Below, piece after piece: positions 8,958-18,878 of a DNA stretch of 64,000 nt (its first letter is position 1; each line of letters begins with the position of its first letter). Made by a program: the position numbers and the translations under genes. Below the pieces are notes generated by a model, which saw nothing but the letters and a program-made list of their open reading frames with translations, searched no databases and was not told the origin of the DNA. Source of the stretch: Pseudomonadota bacterium (lineage in GTDB: Bacteria; Pseudomonadota; Gammaproteobacteria; Pseudomonadales; Azotimanducaceae); NCBI GenBank assembly GCA_027624035.1, contig JAQBUI010000015.1, positions 1 through 64,000 of the forward strand, in the 5' to 3' direction.

Positions 8958-10628
8958 ATGAGCATGACTCATGAAATCGTGATTCGAGGTGGCACCATCG
9001 TCGACGGCACCGGTAACGAGTCGTTCACCGGCGACGTCGCTGTTGACGGTGATGTTATTACAGAAGTTGGTCACGTCACGGAAAAGGGCGTTCGTGAGAT
9101 CAACGCGAACGGCGCGATAGTGTCCCCGGGATTCGTCGACCTCCACACCCACCTCGATGCCCAGATAGGCTGGGACCCGATGTTGACACCCATCTCGTGG
9201 CACGGTGTGACCACGGTGTTAATGGGCAACTGTGGCGTGACCTTTGCGCCCTGTAATCCGGGTGACAAGCAGTTTCTCGCCGAGATGATGGAAACTGTCG
9301 AGGACATTCCCCGGGAGGTCATCCTGGCGGGGCTGCCCTGGACGTGGACCAGCTACGGTGAGTATCTCGACACGGTAGAGAAATCCGAATTGGGAATCAA
9401 TGTGATGGGCATGGTCGGTCATGCGGCAGTTCGCTATTACGTGATGGGCGCAAGGAGCATTGACGAGAACCCGACGCCGGCGGAGATTGCCGACATCGCG
9501 CGAGTCGCAGGAGAATCTGTGCGCGATGGCGCTGTAGGTTTCTCCACCAACCGGCAACCCGCTCACAGGGTACCGGATGGGCGGCCCATCCCGGGCACCT
9601 TTGCCGAACCGGAGGAACTCGCGGCCATTGCCCGTGCCGTGGGTCAATACGGGGGCATCATGCAGACCGTGCCTCACTATGGCCGTCCGGATACGACCAA
9701 ACGAGACCTGGAACTGCTGGCCATGGAAGCACGAGAGGGAAACATCCGCATTCTGTTTACCTGTAATGAAACGGCTTCGTGGGGGTATGACGACCCACAC
9801 CAGATCATCGAGGATTATCTGGAAGAAGGACTTGAGATCTACGGCAACACGACGCCACGGGCGGCGGGCGCTCTTTCCGGGCTTGGCAATGACATCATGT
9901 TCCCAGCGTTTGGAAAGCTGCGTGAAATCGAACTGGAGAAGCGATTAGAGGCGATTCAAGACGAGGCTTTCAGGAATCAACTGATCGAAGCAGCGAGGGC
10001 TGATGACCGTAACATGCAGTTCTCGAAGAATCTGCACTGGCTTGGCAACGCGGCCCAACCCAACTATCTCTACGATCCCGGCGACACGCTCTACAAGCAA
10101 TCCCGGGAAACCGGTGAACATCCTGCAGAGATATGGCTGCGCGTCATGCTGGAAAACAACGGTCAGACATTTTTCCACATGCCATTTGCCAACAGGGATA
10201 TTAAGGAGACAGCGAAACTGCTGCAGCGAGACTGGGTCGCCCCGGGCATCGGCGATGCCGGCGCCCATGTCTCGATGATAATGGACGCGGACTGGGCGAC
10301 CTTCACGCTCAACCACTGGGTGAAAAAAGAGGGGCTGTTGACGCTGGAAAATGCCATCGCGAAGATGACAGGCAAGGCAGCCCGGGCCATCAATCTGACC
10401 GATCGCGGGGAACTCGCGCCGGGCCAGCGGGCCGATATCAACGTATTTGATCTTGACCGATTGGCGCACTGTCAGCCGGAAGTCGTGCGAGACTTCCCGC
10501 TTGGGAAGGCCCGGCTTACCCAGCGCGCCGAGGGTTACATCAACACACTGGTGAATGGCCAGGTGATGCTGGAGGGCGGTGAACATACGGGTGCCCGAGC
10601 CGGCCGGGTGATCCGCAACAACGCGTAG
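8958..10628 (+). CDS. Amidohydrolase family protein (N-acyl-D-amino-acid deacylase-like)
   Basis: RGGTIVDGTGNESFTGDVAVDGD..., SPGFVDLHTHLDAQ, GDAGAHVSMI. Confidence 0.88.
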   Translation: MSMTHEIVIRGGTIVDGTGNESFTGDVAVDGDVITEVGHVTEKGVREINANGAIVSPGFVDLHTHLDAQIGWDPMLTPISWHGVTTVLMGNCGVTFAPCNPGDKQFLAEMMETVEDIPREVILAGLPWTWTSYGEYLDTVEKSELGINVMGMVGHAAVRYYVMGARSIDENPTPAEIADIARVAGESVRDGAVGFSTNRQPAHRVPDGRPIPGTFAEPEELAAIARAVGQYGGIMQTVPHYGRPDTTKRDLELLAMEAREGNIRILFTCNETASWGYDDPHQIIEDYLEEGLEIYGNTTPRAAGALSGLGNDIMFPAFGKLREIELEKRLEAIQDEAFRNQLIEAARADDRNMQFSKNLHWLGNAAQPNYLYDPGDTLYKQSRETGEHPAEIWLRVMLENNGQTFFHMPFANRDIKETAKLLQRDWVAPGIGDAGAHVSMIMDADWATFTLNHWVKKEGLLTLENAIAKMTGKAARAINLTDRGELAPGQRADINVFDLDRLAHCQPEVVRDFPLGKARLTQRAEGYINTLVNGQVMLEGGEHTGARAGRVIRNNA

Positions 10629-10645
10629 GGATAGGGGAGAGAGCT

Positions 10646-11494
10646 GTGTCCAGTCAGAGCATGCAACATCTGTTGACGAAGAGTGAACGAGACGCCTTCA
10701 ACCGTGATGGTTTTCTGGTGGTGCCCGGCGCCCTCGAACCGGACCACGTGGACCAGTTGGTGACGGCGCTGGACCCCATTGAAGCGAAGTACCGGCAGGA
10801 GTCCGGGCTGAAGCCATACCAGGAACTGAACCGGCTCGACGTGATCGGTGAGGATGACTCACTGCTGGAGTTGATCGACTGGCCGACGACGTTCCCCAAA
10901 GTGTGGGGTATCCTCGGCTGGCATATCGCCCTGTATCACTCACACTACATTTCCAAACCGCCCTTACCCAGACACTATGAGAAGCGTCGACTGGGCTGGC
11001 ACCAGGACAGCGGCCGGCTCAATGTCGACATCGAGACCGAGCCGCGACCGCGCATATCACTAAAGGTTGGCTTCTTTCTTTCTGATGCCAGCCAGCCTGA
11101 TCGTGGCAACTTCCATGTCATCCCGGGAAGCCATCTTCGCAATAGCATCGACTTCCCTGACGATCCGAAGCAAGACCACCCGGATGCCGTCCCGGTGTTG
11201 GTCAAACCCGGCGATGCCGTCCTGTTTGATCGACGCATCTGGCACGCGGGTGGGCAGAACTGTTCAGAGGTGACGCGCAAAGTACTGTTTTTTGGATACG
11301 CCTATCGGTGGCTAAAGCCGCGTGACGACATGACGGTGGAACACTACCTTGCGCGAACCGAAGACCCTGTGAGACGCCAGTTGCTCGGCGCAAGCCCAAA
11401 CGGTGGTTTCGGCTTTACGTCACCGGCTGAAGAAGATGTGCCACTCAAAGCGTGGATCAGGGATCACATCGGCAAGGACGCGGTCGTCCCGTGA
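10646..11494 (+). CDS. Phytanoyl-CoA dioxygenase (PhyH) family protein
   Basis: GWHQDSGRLNVD, GNFHVIPGSHLRN, LFDRRIWHAGGQN. Confidence 0.87.
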   Translation: MSSQSMQHLLTKSERDAFNRDGFLVVPGALEPDHVDQLVTALDPIEAKYRQESGLKPYQELNRLDVIGEDDSLLELIDWPTTFPKVWGILGWHIALYHSHYISKPPLPRHYEKRRLGWHQDSGRLNVDIETEPRPRISLKVGFFLSDASQPDRGNFHVIPGSHLRNSIDFPDDPKQDHPDAVPVLVKPGDAVLFDRRIWHAGGQNCSEVTRKVLFFGYAYRWLKPRDDMTVEHYLARTEDPVRRQLLGASPNGGFGFTSPAEEDVPLKAWIRDHIGKDAVVP

Positions 11495-11757
11495 TTTCCC
11501 GGCACTGCCGTCAAGTCAACTGATGGGCATCCCTCATTTGCGTCCGTGCCAGTCAGGTTGTTGAGTCCGCCATTGAGCACAATCACAGGGAGACTGTCGA
11601 TGCATTCGGTCAGACGACCTGCTGTATCTGAATGCAGCTCCAATCGTGCGGATCTCTCATGCTTAAGGGCGCCCAATATCGCATCGCAACGCTGGTTCTG
11701 ACGAATCGGGTATCGGGCGTCCCGGTGGCTTCAACGCAGCTCAAGGTTTGGCGCCGT

Positions 11758-12513
11758 CTAACCGATCGCCTTGTGCGCGCGGTCCATAAAGTCCTTCGCT
11801 CCTGCAGAGATCCAGGGGCCAGTGGCCGTGTAGAAGAAGCGAACGCCCATGGCCGCGTATTTCTCAACGTTACCGGCAAACGCAAGGGTGCCGGCATGTC
11901 GACCTGCAGCGACGATGCGGGACAGGGCGTCGTCGATTTTAGCCTGCACGTCCGGATGGCTCACCTCGCCAATGAGTCCCATTGACGCGGCGAAATCAGA
12001 GGGTGCGACGAATAGCACGTCCAGACCCTCGACCTCCAGAATCGAGTCGAGGTTTTCCCACGCCTTGATGTCTTCAATCAGAGCAACCAGCAGGGTTTCT
12101 TCGTTCGCCCGTTCCAGGAAGTTCCTGGTGCCGTAGCCCTGCCGTGACGTGAACAGGCCACGCTTGCCCAGGGGCGCAAACTTACCACCGTTGACCACGT
12201 TCTGCGCCTCCTCAGCCGTGTCGACGTGCGGCACGATGACGCCCTGCGCGCCCCGGTCAAGAGTACGGTAGATGAGGCCCTGGTCGTTCTTGTTCACGCG
12301 TACTACAGATGTCATTCCCCAGATGTCACAGGCGCGTGTGAGATTGCCGAGGTCTGCGGCATCGACCGGGCCATGTTCGCCCTCAAGCCAGACACCATCA
12401 AAGCCACAGGGGCCAAAGGCATCGATATCATCGGCATGGGTAAAGCCGCTGCAAACGAAAGCCTGTTCGCCTGCATCCAGTTTTCGACGTACACGGTTGG
12501 GTCGCATTTCCAT
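11758..12513 (-). CDS. HpcH/HpaI aldolase/citrate lyase family protein
   Basis: GFDGVWLEGEHGPVD, RGAQGVIVPHVDTAEEAQ, GLDVLFVAPSDFAASMG. Confidence 0.87.
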   Translation of the reverse strand: MEMRPNRVRRKLDAGEQAFVCSGFTHADDIDAFGPCGFDGVWLEGEHGPVDAADLGNLTRACDIWGMTSVVRVNKNDQGLIYRTLDRGAQGVIVPHVDTAEEAQNVVNGGKFAPLGKRGLFTSRQGYGTRNFLERANEETLLVALIEDIKAWENLDSILEVEGLDVLFVAPSDFAASMGLIGEVSHPDVQAKIDDALSRIVAAGRHAGTLAFAGNVEKYAAMGVRFFYTATGPWISAGAKDFMDRAHKAIG

Positions 12514-12770
12514 CTGGTCTTCCAATAGTTCGAGTAACGTTAGACTCTCGCATTCTGCAGCAGCAAGCAAGCAGATGATGCCTGACCACGGCTCTGGCCT
12601 TGGCCGCACTGAATGTCAGCGATCAGAACCAGGTGCAATCCATACACAGCCCGCCCCTGTGCTCATCTTGAACGGTAGTTGCGCAGGTGCCGTTATTTCA
12701 CCCGGATGGTCTCTTGCTGTGGCTAGCACGAGTTCCACCATCTCCTGTGTCTGTTGTGCGCGCGTTTGAC

Positions 12771-14336
12771 CTAGAAAGCCTTCTTTCGTCCACGCAGCGT
12801 ATCGTCAAATCGCCGCGCCATCAAAAAGTCCAGGGCGCATTCTGTTGCAGACGGGGTGCCGATCCTGCGCAGCAACTCGACCGAAATCGCACTCACATAG
12901 CCACAACGATCGGCCAGCGCCAGCCGCGCAAGACGCTCCAGTGCCTGACAGTCGGTGCCATTGTACAGCCCACTCAGCATCAGCTGCGCGGCGTTCATTC
13001 GCACCTGATCCTGGGCAGACCAGCCTCGCCCCACCAGTTCCTGCTGCCAGCGCGGGTGTTCAGTTGTCAGAAGCTGATCAACGCGTGGCAACGCCGCGTC
13101 GACGGACCGGCCCATCAGTGCCAGTGCATCCAGCGTCTGGCGTACGACGGTCGATTCATCTGACGCCAACAACGAAACCATTTCGGGGATGGCCACTGCT
13201 GCAGGTGCACCAATTTCGCCCAGCGCGAACACGGTATTGATTTGAACCCAGGGGTCCGGGTCCGAAAGCAGTTCGTGCAGTGCCGGTACTGCCCGGGCAC
13301 CTGCTGCCGCCAGGCTGTACGTCACATCCTCCATCACGACCGCGCGTTCGTTCCATCGCCTTGGATACGGCTTGACCGAATCGACCGGGAGCACCTTGCC
13401 GTCGGTGGAGGTATGCAGCACGCGCTCGTGCAGGTTCAGGCCTGCGCGTTTACGCAGTGTCGCGATGAGGTCGTCTATGTTTGCCGTCGCCGCATCCCGG
13501 TAGATGGCGGATAACGCATGAAAAGGGCTGTCTTCACTGTTGCCGTCAGCGGTATTGAGGTCGACGGGTGGCCAGGCCTCGCCACGTAGCCAGGACCAGA
13601 GGTACGACCACGCAAGATCACCATCATCGTCAGGTATACAGCCATCAGGTCGCTGCCAGGCGGATACCCGGTTGTCCCACATTGGTTCGGTTGGCGGGCT
13701 CGTCCTCGCGAACACGAACTTCACCATATTGCGATCAACTTCCGTGTAGTTCGGGAACGCAGCATGGACCATGTCGAAGTGGAGCAGCACAAAGCTGCCC
13801 TGCGGCATCCGCTCCGGTAACACCACGTGCCGGGCCGTCGATGGATGGGGATATAGGTAACTGCCGGCCTGGACACGAGTTGGCCCCATCTCTCGCGGCG
13901 TCTCCCGGGGGAAATAGAAACCGATCAAAAATCGTGGGAGATGATGCCTTGCCCGCGCCAGAGGGCTCTGCGCGTCCTGATGCCATCCGGACCCGGCATT
14001 GGATCCCTTACCCATCACGGGACCATTTTCCCCCTTGTCATAGCGAACGGATCGATCCTCGATCGGCGTACTGTGATGAATCGCCCGATGCGGATGGACC
14101 AGGTAGTCCGTTCCGGCCAATGCACCGATGGCACTGTCAATCACCGGCGAGCGGACAATTTCGAATAACGCCGGAATACGTGCGCCGATGTTGTTACCGA
14201 ACCAGCCCTCGTCGGTAAACGCGGCCTGTATCTGACGGTCGATACCGACATGGGTTTCGGGTGCCACATCCGGTTGCAGAACGATGAACCCGTTGGTGAT
14301 GAACCGGCGGACCTGTTCGTCCGAAAGTTGTGTCAT
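12771..14336 (-). CDS. PhyH-domain protein with C-terminal HEAT-like repeats
   Basis: GSGWHQDAQSP, MGPTRVQAGSYLYP, LLHFDMVHAAFPN; then PWVQINTVFALGEIGAPAAVAIPEMVSLLASDESTVVRQTLDALALMG. Confidence 0.82.
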   Translation of the reverse strand: MTQLSDEQVRRFITNGFIVLQPDVAPETHVGIDRQIQAAFTDEGWFGNNIGARIPALFEIVRSPVIDSAIGALAGTDYLVHPHRAIHHSTPIEDRSVRYDKGENGPVMGKGSNAGSGWHQDAQSPLARARHHLPRFLIGFYFPRETPREMGPTRVQAGSYLYPHPSTARHVVLPERMPQGSFVLLHFDMVHAAFPNYTEVDRNMVKFVFARTSPPTEPMWDNRVSAWQRPDGCIPDDDGDLAWSYLWSWLRGEAWPPVDLNTADGNSEDSPFHALSAIYRDAATANIDDLIATLRKRAGLNLHERVLHTSTDGKVLPVDSVKPYPRRWNERAVVMEDVTYSLAAAGARAVPALHELLSDPDPWVQINTVFALGEIGAPAAVAIPEMVSLLASDESTVVRQTLDALALMGRSVDAALPRVDQLLTTEHPRWQQELVGRGWSAQDQVRMNAAQLMLSGLYNGTDCQALERLARLALADRCGYVSAISVELLRRIGTPSATECALDFLMARRFDDTLRGRKKAF

Positions 14337-14443
14337 GGCTCCTGCCTCGCCCGTTGCGAAGTTGTCATGGTAAACCTTGCCAGATCGATTCCAGACAGAT
14401 CAAATAGATGTTTTGCTCAACTTCGGGCCGATCAGGAAAGCAT

Positions 14444-15163
14444 ATGCCTTACTTCAAACGTGACGATATCTCGATCTACTATGAAATTCATGGGGAAGGA
14501 TACCCTATCCTGCTGTTAGCTCCTGGCGGCATGCGCTCATCCATCCCCGTCTGGACAAGTGGTTCTGAATGGAATCCGATCACCTCACTGTCACCACACT
14601 ACCAGGTGATTGCGATGGACCAGCGCAACGCGGGTCAGTCCAGTGCGCCCATTTCCGGAAATGACAACTGGTCGACCTATACCAATGACCACATCGCGCT
14701 CCTGGATCACCTGAACATCGCGCAATGTCACGTATTGGGTGGTTGCATCGGCGGCCCGTATTGTCTTGGATTGATGGAGGATCAGCCGGGGCGGGTCACG
14801 TCAGCAGTCCTGCAGCAATCGATCGGTGCGGACAATAATCGCGATACGTTCTACGACTTGTTCGACAGCTGGGCCGATGCGCTCAGGCCTGACCGACCTG
14901 AAGTCCCGGAGGAAGATTGGGTTCAATTCCGCAGCAACATGTTTGATGGCGATTTTGTCTATAACGTCACACGTGAATTTGTGGCTGGCTGTGAGATACC
15001 CATGCTTGTACTGATGGGTACCGACGTCTACCACCCGGAAGTGACTTCCCGTGAAATCGCGTCACTCGCGCCCAATGCCATATTGATAGAAAAGTGGAAG
15101 GACCCGGAGAAAGACAATACGGTGGAGAATGTGTTGGCGTTTCTTGCGGCGCATACGCCGTGA
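14444..15163 (+). CDS. Alpha/beta hydrolase with Cys in nucleophile elbow (GGCIGG)
   Basis: MPYFKRDDISIYYEIHGEGYPILLLAPGG...MDQRNAGQS...CHVLGGCIGGPYCLGL. Confidence 0.85.
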   Translation: MPYFKRDDISIYYEIHGEGYPILLLAPGGMRSSIPVWTSGSEWNPITSLSPHYQVIAMDQRNAGQSSAPISGNDNWSTYTNDHIALLDHLNIAQCHVLGGCIGGPYCLGLMEDQPGRVTSAVLQQSIGADNNRDTFYDLFDSWADALRPDRPEVPEEDWVQFRSNMFDGDFVYNVTREFVAGCEIPMLVLMGTDVYHPEVTSREIASLAPNAILIEKWKDPEKDNTVENVLAFLAAHTP

Positions 15164-15276
15164 ACTGTGCTGCAGCGCTCAACGCCGGAGATCCCTCGGC
15201 CACGCTCTGGAGACAGATCGGTGGTCTGGGCCTGACATCGCTCGACAAGCTCGGGACGACCGGCCCACGGTCCTGG

Positions 15277-15657
15277 TCACTTTGCCCACTCGGCCTCACA
15301 GACCATCACCGAATACCCGTTCAGATCCCGCATTGTGAACTCGTGCATGTGGGCAATCTCGTTCCACCCGAGGTCGGAGATGATCTCCGCACCCTGCGCC
15401 TTTGCCTGATCCACCGCCGCCTGCGCATTCTCCACGTACACGACCACCACCACACCATGACCAAGCGGGTCTTTCAGGTTCACGCTATGATCATGATGGT
15501 CGTCATCGATCTTGTGCAGTTGCATGATCACGTTGTCACCCGCAAGCAACATATCGAACTCAGCACCACCATGTCCCGATACAACACCAAGGACTGATTG
15601 ATACCAGGCGGATGTTGCCTCGACATCCCGAACAAACAACATTGTGACCGCGTGCAT
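15277..15657 (-). CDS. VOC (glyoxalase/bleomycin-resistance fold) family protein
   Basis: MLFVRDVEATSAWYQSVLG...FTMRDLNGYSVMVCEAE. Confidence 0.85.
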   Translation of the reverse strand: MHAVTMLFVRDVEATSAWYQSVLGVVSGHGGAEFDMLLAGDNVIMQLHKIDDDHHDHSVNLKDPLGHGVVVVVYVENAQAAVDQAKAQGAEIISDLGWNEIAHMHEFTMRDLNGYSVMVCEAEWAK

Positions 15658-15949
15658 TCAGTTCTCCCCGTGATGGTTCACGACGCTGGCCTGTCAGTAT
15701 GCCACGACAGGTGTCCGTCTTGTGAGTGCGCCACACCATGACCAATCGACCCTTCGAACCCCGCGGCCGCGGTGAGTCTGCGAACTTTCCGTCGAACCGG
15801 TGTGCCGGTGATACTCCCGTGTGGATTGCAGGCGACGGCCAAGGGCCTATGCGCCCAATGAATCTCACCTTCCCAACTGTTCTTCCCCGGTAGGACCTAA
15901 ACCACCTGACTCTCGCGCAGACCTAGGACCCGGGGTCGCAAGCCCCCTG

Positions 15950-16001
15950 ACATTGCCGCACTTGACCCTCACCAGCAAAAGACCCATTGTCTTGCCTATC
16001 C
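15950..16001 (+). repeat. Dispersed repeat family A, copy 2
   Basis: ACATTGCCGCACTTGACCCTCACCAGCAAAAGACCCATTGTCTTGCCTATCC. Confidence 0.85.
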
Positions 16002-16018
16002 ACAGAGGGGCCCGCTGG

Positions 16019-17164
16019 ATGGTCAGATATCTTCCCATAGTCTGGTCGGCATTACGCCGCAAGCCCGTCCGATCCGTCGTTACGGCTTTGTCGATTGGCG
16101 CAGCGTTCATGTTGTTCGGTCTGTTGAAAGGCATGACCTTAGGCTTTGATGCCTGGCTCGCCGAAATGTCGGAGACCCGTCTCTACGTGCAGAACCGCAC
16201 GCTGTCTTCGTACGGCATGCCGATCACCTACGTGCAGCAGGTCAAGGAGATCGAAGGCGTTGAGATGGCCCTCACGATGAATGGCATGGGCGGCTACTAC
16301 CAGGATGAGAAAAACACCTTCGGCATCCCGGCGGTGATGGAAGGATTCTTTCAGATGTTTCCGGAGGTGCAGCTTCCTGATGGAGCGGAGGCCGAATTTT
16401 GGACGCTGCGAACAGCCGCCATCCCGGGGAGGTCTTTGGCCGAGAAGTACGGCTGGCAGGTAGGCGATCACATCCCCGTGATCGGAATCCCCAGGGTCGA
16501 TGGTTCCACAACGTGGGAATTCGACATCGTCGCGATCTTCGATACCGACGACGTATCCGCCGGCCTGCAACAGCAGATGATCATGCAGTACGAGTACCTG
16601 AACCAGAGTGCGTCCAATACGCCTGACACGATCTACACCGTGTGGGTAGAAGCCGCACCGGGTCGTGCCAACGAGATCTCACAGCGCATCGACGATCACT
16701 TTGCGAGTTCAACATCGCCGACCAGTACGCAGACCGAGCGGGAAAACGCAGAGAATCAGCTGCAGCGCATCGGTGACATTGAGTTCTTCGTGAACGCTGT
16801 CGTCGGTGCGTCGCTCTTCACGATCCTCATCGTTACCGCCGGAACGATGGTCCAGTCGATGGTCGAACGCATTCCGGAGTTTGCTGTGCTCAAGTCCTTC
16901 GGCTTTGAGATAAAAGCGCTGGCCCTGATTACCTTGCTTGAGTCATTCGGGTTGTGTTTGGCAGGTGCCATCCTGGGTGTGTCGGCGGCCTATGCAGCCG
17001 CGCCGTGGGTACTGCCATTGTTGAATCCCATTGTGACGCAACTCCCCTTGTCCCTGACCTGGAATGCGCTCGGCGTTGTGCTGCTGATGTCAGCCATCTG
17101 TGCCATCTGGCCCACCTATCGTCTGGCCCACAACAGCGTCGTCGACGGACTGGCGGGCCGATGA
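16019..17164 (+). CDS. ABC transporter permease, FtsX/MacB type
   Basis: MVRYLPIVWSALRRKPVRSVVTALSIGAAFMLFGLLKGM...; C-terminal FtsX domain. Confidence 0.85.
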   Translation: MVRYLPIVWSALRRKPVRSVVTALSIGAAFMLFGLLKGMTLGFDAWLAEMSETRLYVQNRTLSSYGMPITYVQQVKEIEGVEMALTMNGMGGYYQDEKNTFGIPAVMEGFFQMFPEVQLPDGAEAEFWTLRTAAIPGRSLAEKYGWQVGDHIPVIGIPRVDGSTTWEFDIVAIFDTDDVSAGLQQQMIMQYEYLNQSASNTPDTIYTVWVEAAPGRANEISQRIDDHFASSTSPTSTQTERENAENQLQRIGDIEFFVNAVVGASLFTILIVTAGTMVQSMVERIPEFAVLKSFGFEIKALALITLLESFGLCLAGAILGVSAAYAAAPWVLPLLNPIVTQLPLSLTWNALGVVLLMSAICAIWPTYRLAHNSVVDGLAGR

Positions 17165-18327
17165 AGCAGGCGATCGCGGTGACGTGGATCAACCTGCAGT
17201 CGATTCCCCGGCGAATCGGAGCGACCCTGGTCATGGTAGTCGGCATTGCCGGTGTGGTTGGTGTACTCAGTGCCATGCTAACGCTGACACAGGGGCTCGC
17301 CGGGACGCTGATGAATTCGTCCAGCCCGTTACGCGCCGTGATGCTCAGCGAGGGTGCCCACTTTATCGGCGTCAGCAGTCTGAGCCCGGAACACATTCAG
17401 GTAACCGAGACCGCGCCGGGTGTCGCCCGGCTTGCCGACGAGAAACCGGCGGTCTCCAGGGATGTTCGAGTCTCCGTAACCCTTGTGGGCAAAGAAGATG
17501 GCATTCGAAAGGGTGTTGTGATCCGTGGGCTGTCGCCTTCGTTCTTCGAGATGCGTACGGACGTTCAGCTCACCGGTGGACGCATGTTCCGTTCAGGTCT
17601 GAACGAGGCGATCATCGGCGAGCAGGCTCAGCGCCAGTTTGCAGGCACGGACATCGGCGACACGATAGACGTCACGGGCCATCCGCTCCAGATTGTAGGT
17701 ACCTTCACCAGCGGCGGCGACTGGTACGAGTCGGGCTTCATGATGGATGCGCAGACCCTGAATGCGGCTCGCAAGACGACGTCCGTACATAGTCTGATCA
17801 TCTGGCTCGAGAGCGAGGCCGCATTCACCGAGCTCAACGATCACGTAATGGCGCACCCGACACTCAAGTTTCAGGCGCTTCGAGAACCAGACTACTACCA
17901 GCGATTGGATGATGCCTGGTCCACCATGCGGCGCCTGCTGATGATCGTCGGATCAATCATGGCGGTCGGCGGGCTATTCTGCGCCTTCAACGTGATGTAC
18001 TCCGCCGTCTCAGCCAGGGAGGTAGAGATCGCCACGTACAAGGCGCTGGGCTTCGGAGCGAGCGGAATCCTTGTCTCGGTCGTGGTCGAGTCTGTTGTAG
18101 TGGGTGGCCTTGGCGCACTTCTCGGCACCGGTGTCACGTGGCTCCTCTTCCAGGGCAACACGGTAACCACGGGCGGCTGGGATGCTTCGGTCGTTCACAC
18201 AATGGACGTTTCCTTATGGGTTCTGGTTCAGGGGCTTGTCGCTGCCGTCGGCATTGCGGTGCTTGGCGCTATCATTCCCGCCTGGCGTGCAGTGCGGCTA
18301 CCGGTCACGGAGGCGCTGCGGCATTGA
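17161..18327 (+). CDS. ABC transporter permease, FtsX/MacB type
   Basis: MKQAIAVTWINLQSIPRRIGATLVMVVGIAGVVGVLSAM...; overlaps upstream permease. Confidence 0.85.
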   Translation: MKQAIAVTWINLQSIPRRIGATLVMVVGIAGVVGVLSAMLTLTQGLAGTLMNSSSPLRAVMLSEGAHFIGVSSLSPEHIQVTETAPGVARLADEKPAVSRDVRVSVTLVGKEDGIRKGVVIRGLSPSFFEMRTDVQLTGGRMFRSGLNEAIIGEQAQRQFAGTDIGDTIDVTGHPLQIVGTFTSGGDWYESGFMMDAQTLNAARKTTSVHSLIIWLESEAAFTELNDHVMAHPTLKFQALREPDYYQRLDDAWSTMRRLLMIVGSIMAVGGLFCAFNVMYSAVSAREVEIATYKALGFGASGILVSVVVESVVVGGLGALLGTGVTWLLFQGNTVTTGGWDASVVHTMDVSLWVLVQGLVAAVGIAVLGAIIPAWRAVRLPVTEALRH

Positions 18328-18554
18328 GTAATCCGATATGCGCGCGGGCAATCCGAACCACCAAGAGCAGTTTCTGAAAATGCGCGGCCCTCTTGATGCC
18401 TGGATAGCTGACACTGATGGTAGAGGACAGTATCCGAAATGGCCTTGGCGATAGAGGAAATCACTGACCGCTCTGCAGATTGGCTGAGGAACCGACACCG
18501 GGTGGACGCCGCCGCACCTTAAAAAACGCAGGTTCGACCTTGAGCAGCTGAGGC

Positions 18555-18729
18555 GGGGTGGCCGTCGTCACTGGGGGCCTCTGGAATCGGCAAAGGCGTC
18601 GCCCGACACGCCGCGCTGCAGCTCGGGCTGCGGGTCTGCGTGGTGGACATTCGGGCGGCGGCCGCGCGGGTTGTAATGGGAGAGGCCGAGCAGGCAGTGC
18701 GTGCGCAGGTAAAGGCCCGGAAAAACTGA
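18555..18729 (+). pseudogene. Short-chain dehydrogenase/reductase N-terminal remnant (frameshifted)
   Basis: GVAVVTGG in one frame and ASGIGKGVARHAALQLGLRVCVVDI in the next, giving the SDR TGxxxGIG Rossmann motif across a frameshift. Confidence 0.65.
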
Positions 18730-18878
18730 AGGACCCGACGACAACAATACCGAGTAATCCCGATGAAGACCGTTGGACTGGCATTTGCGCCCTGGGTGGG
18801 AGTTATCCATCAGGTAAATCCGGTTTCTTTTGCCTCCGCATCAAGGACGCGGAGGGGAGAACGCTACCCTCCTGATGG

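Noticed and set aside
11500-11757. Possible ORF between PhyH and HpcH aldolase (MGALKHERSARLELHSD...)
   Set aside because: Short, no family recognised, no RBS; left unannotated
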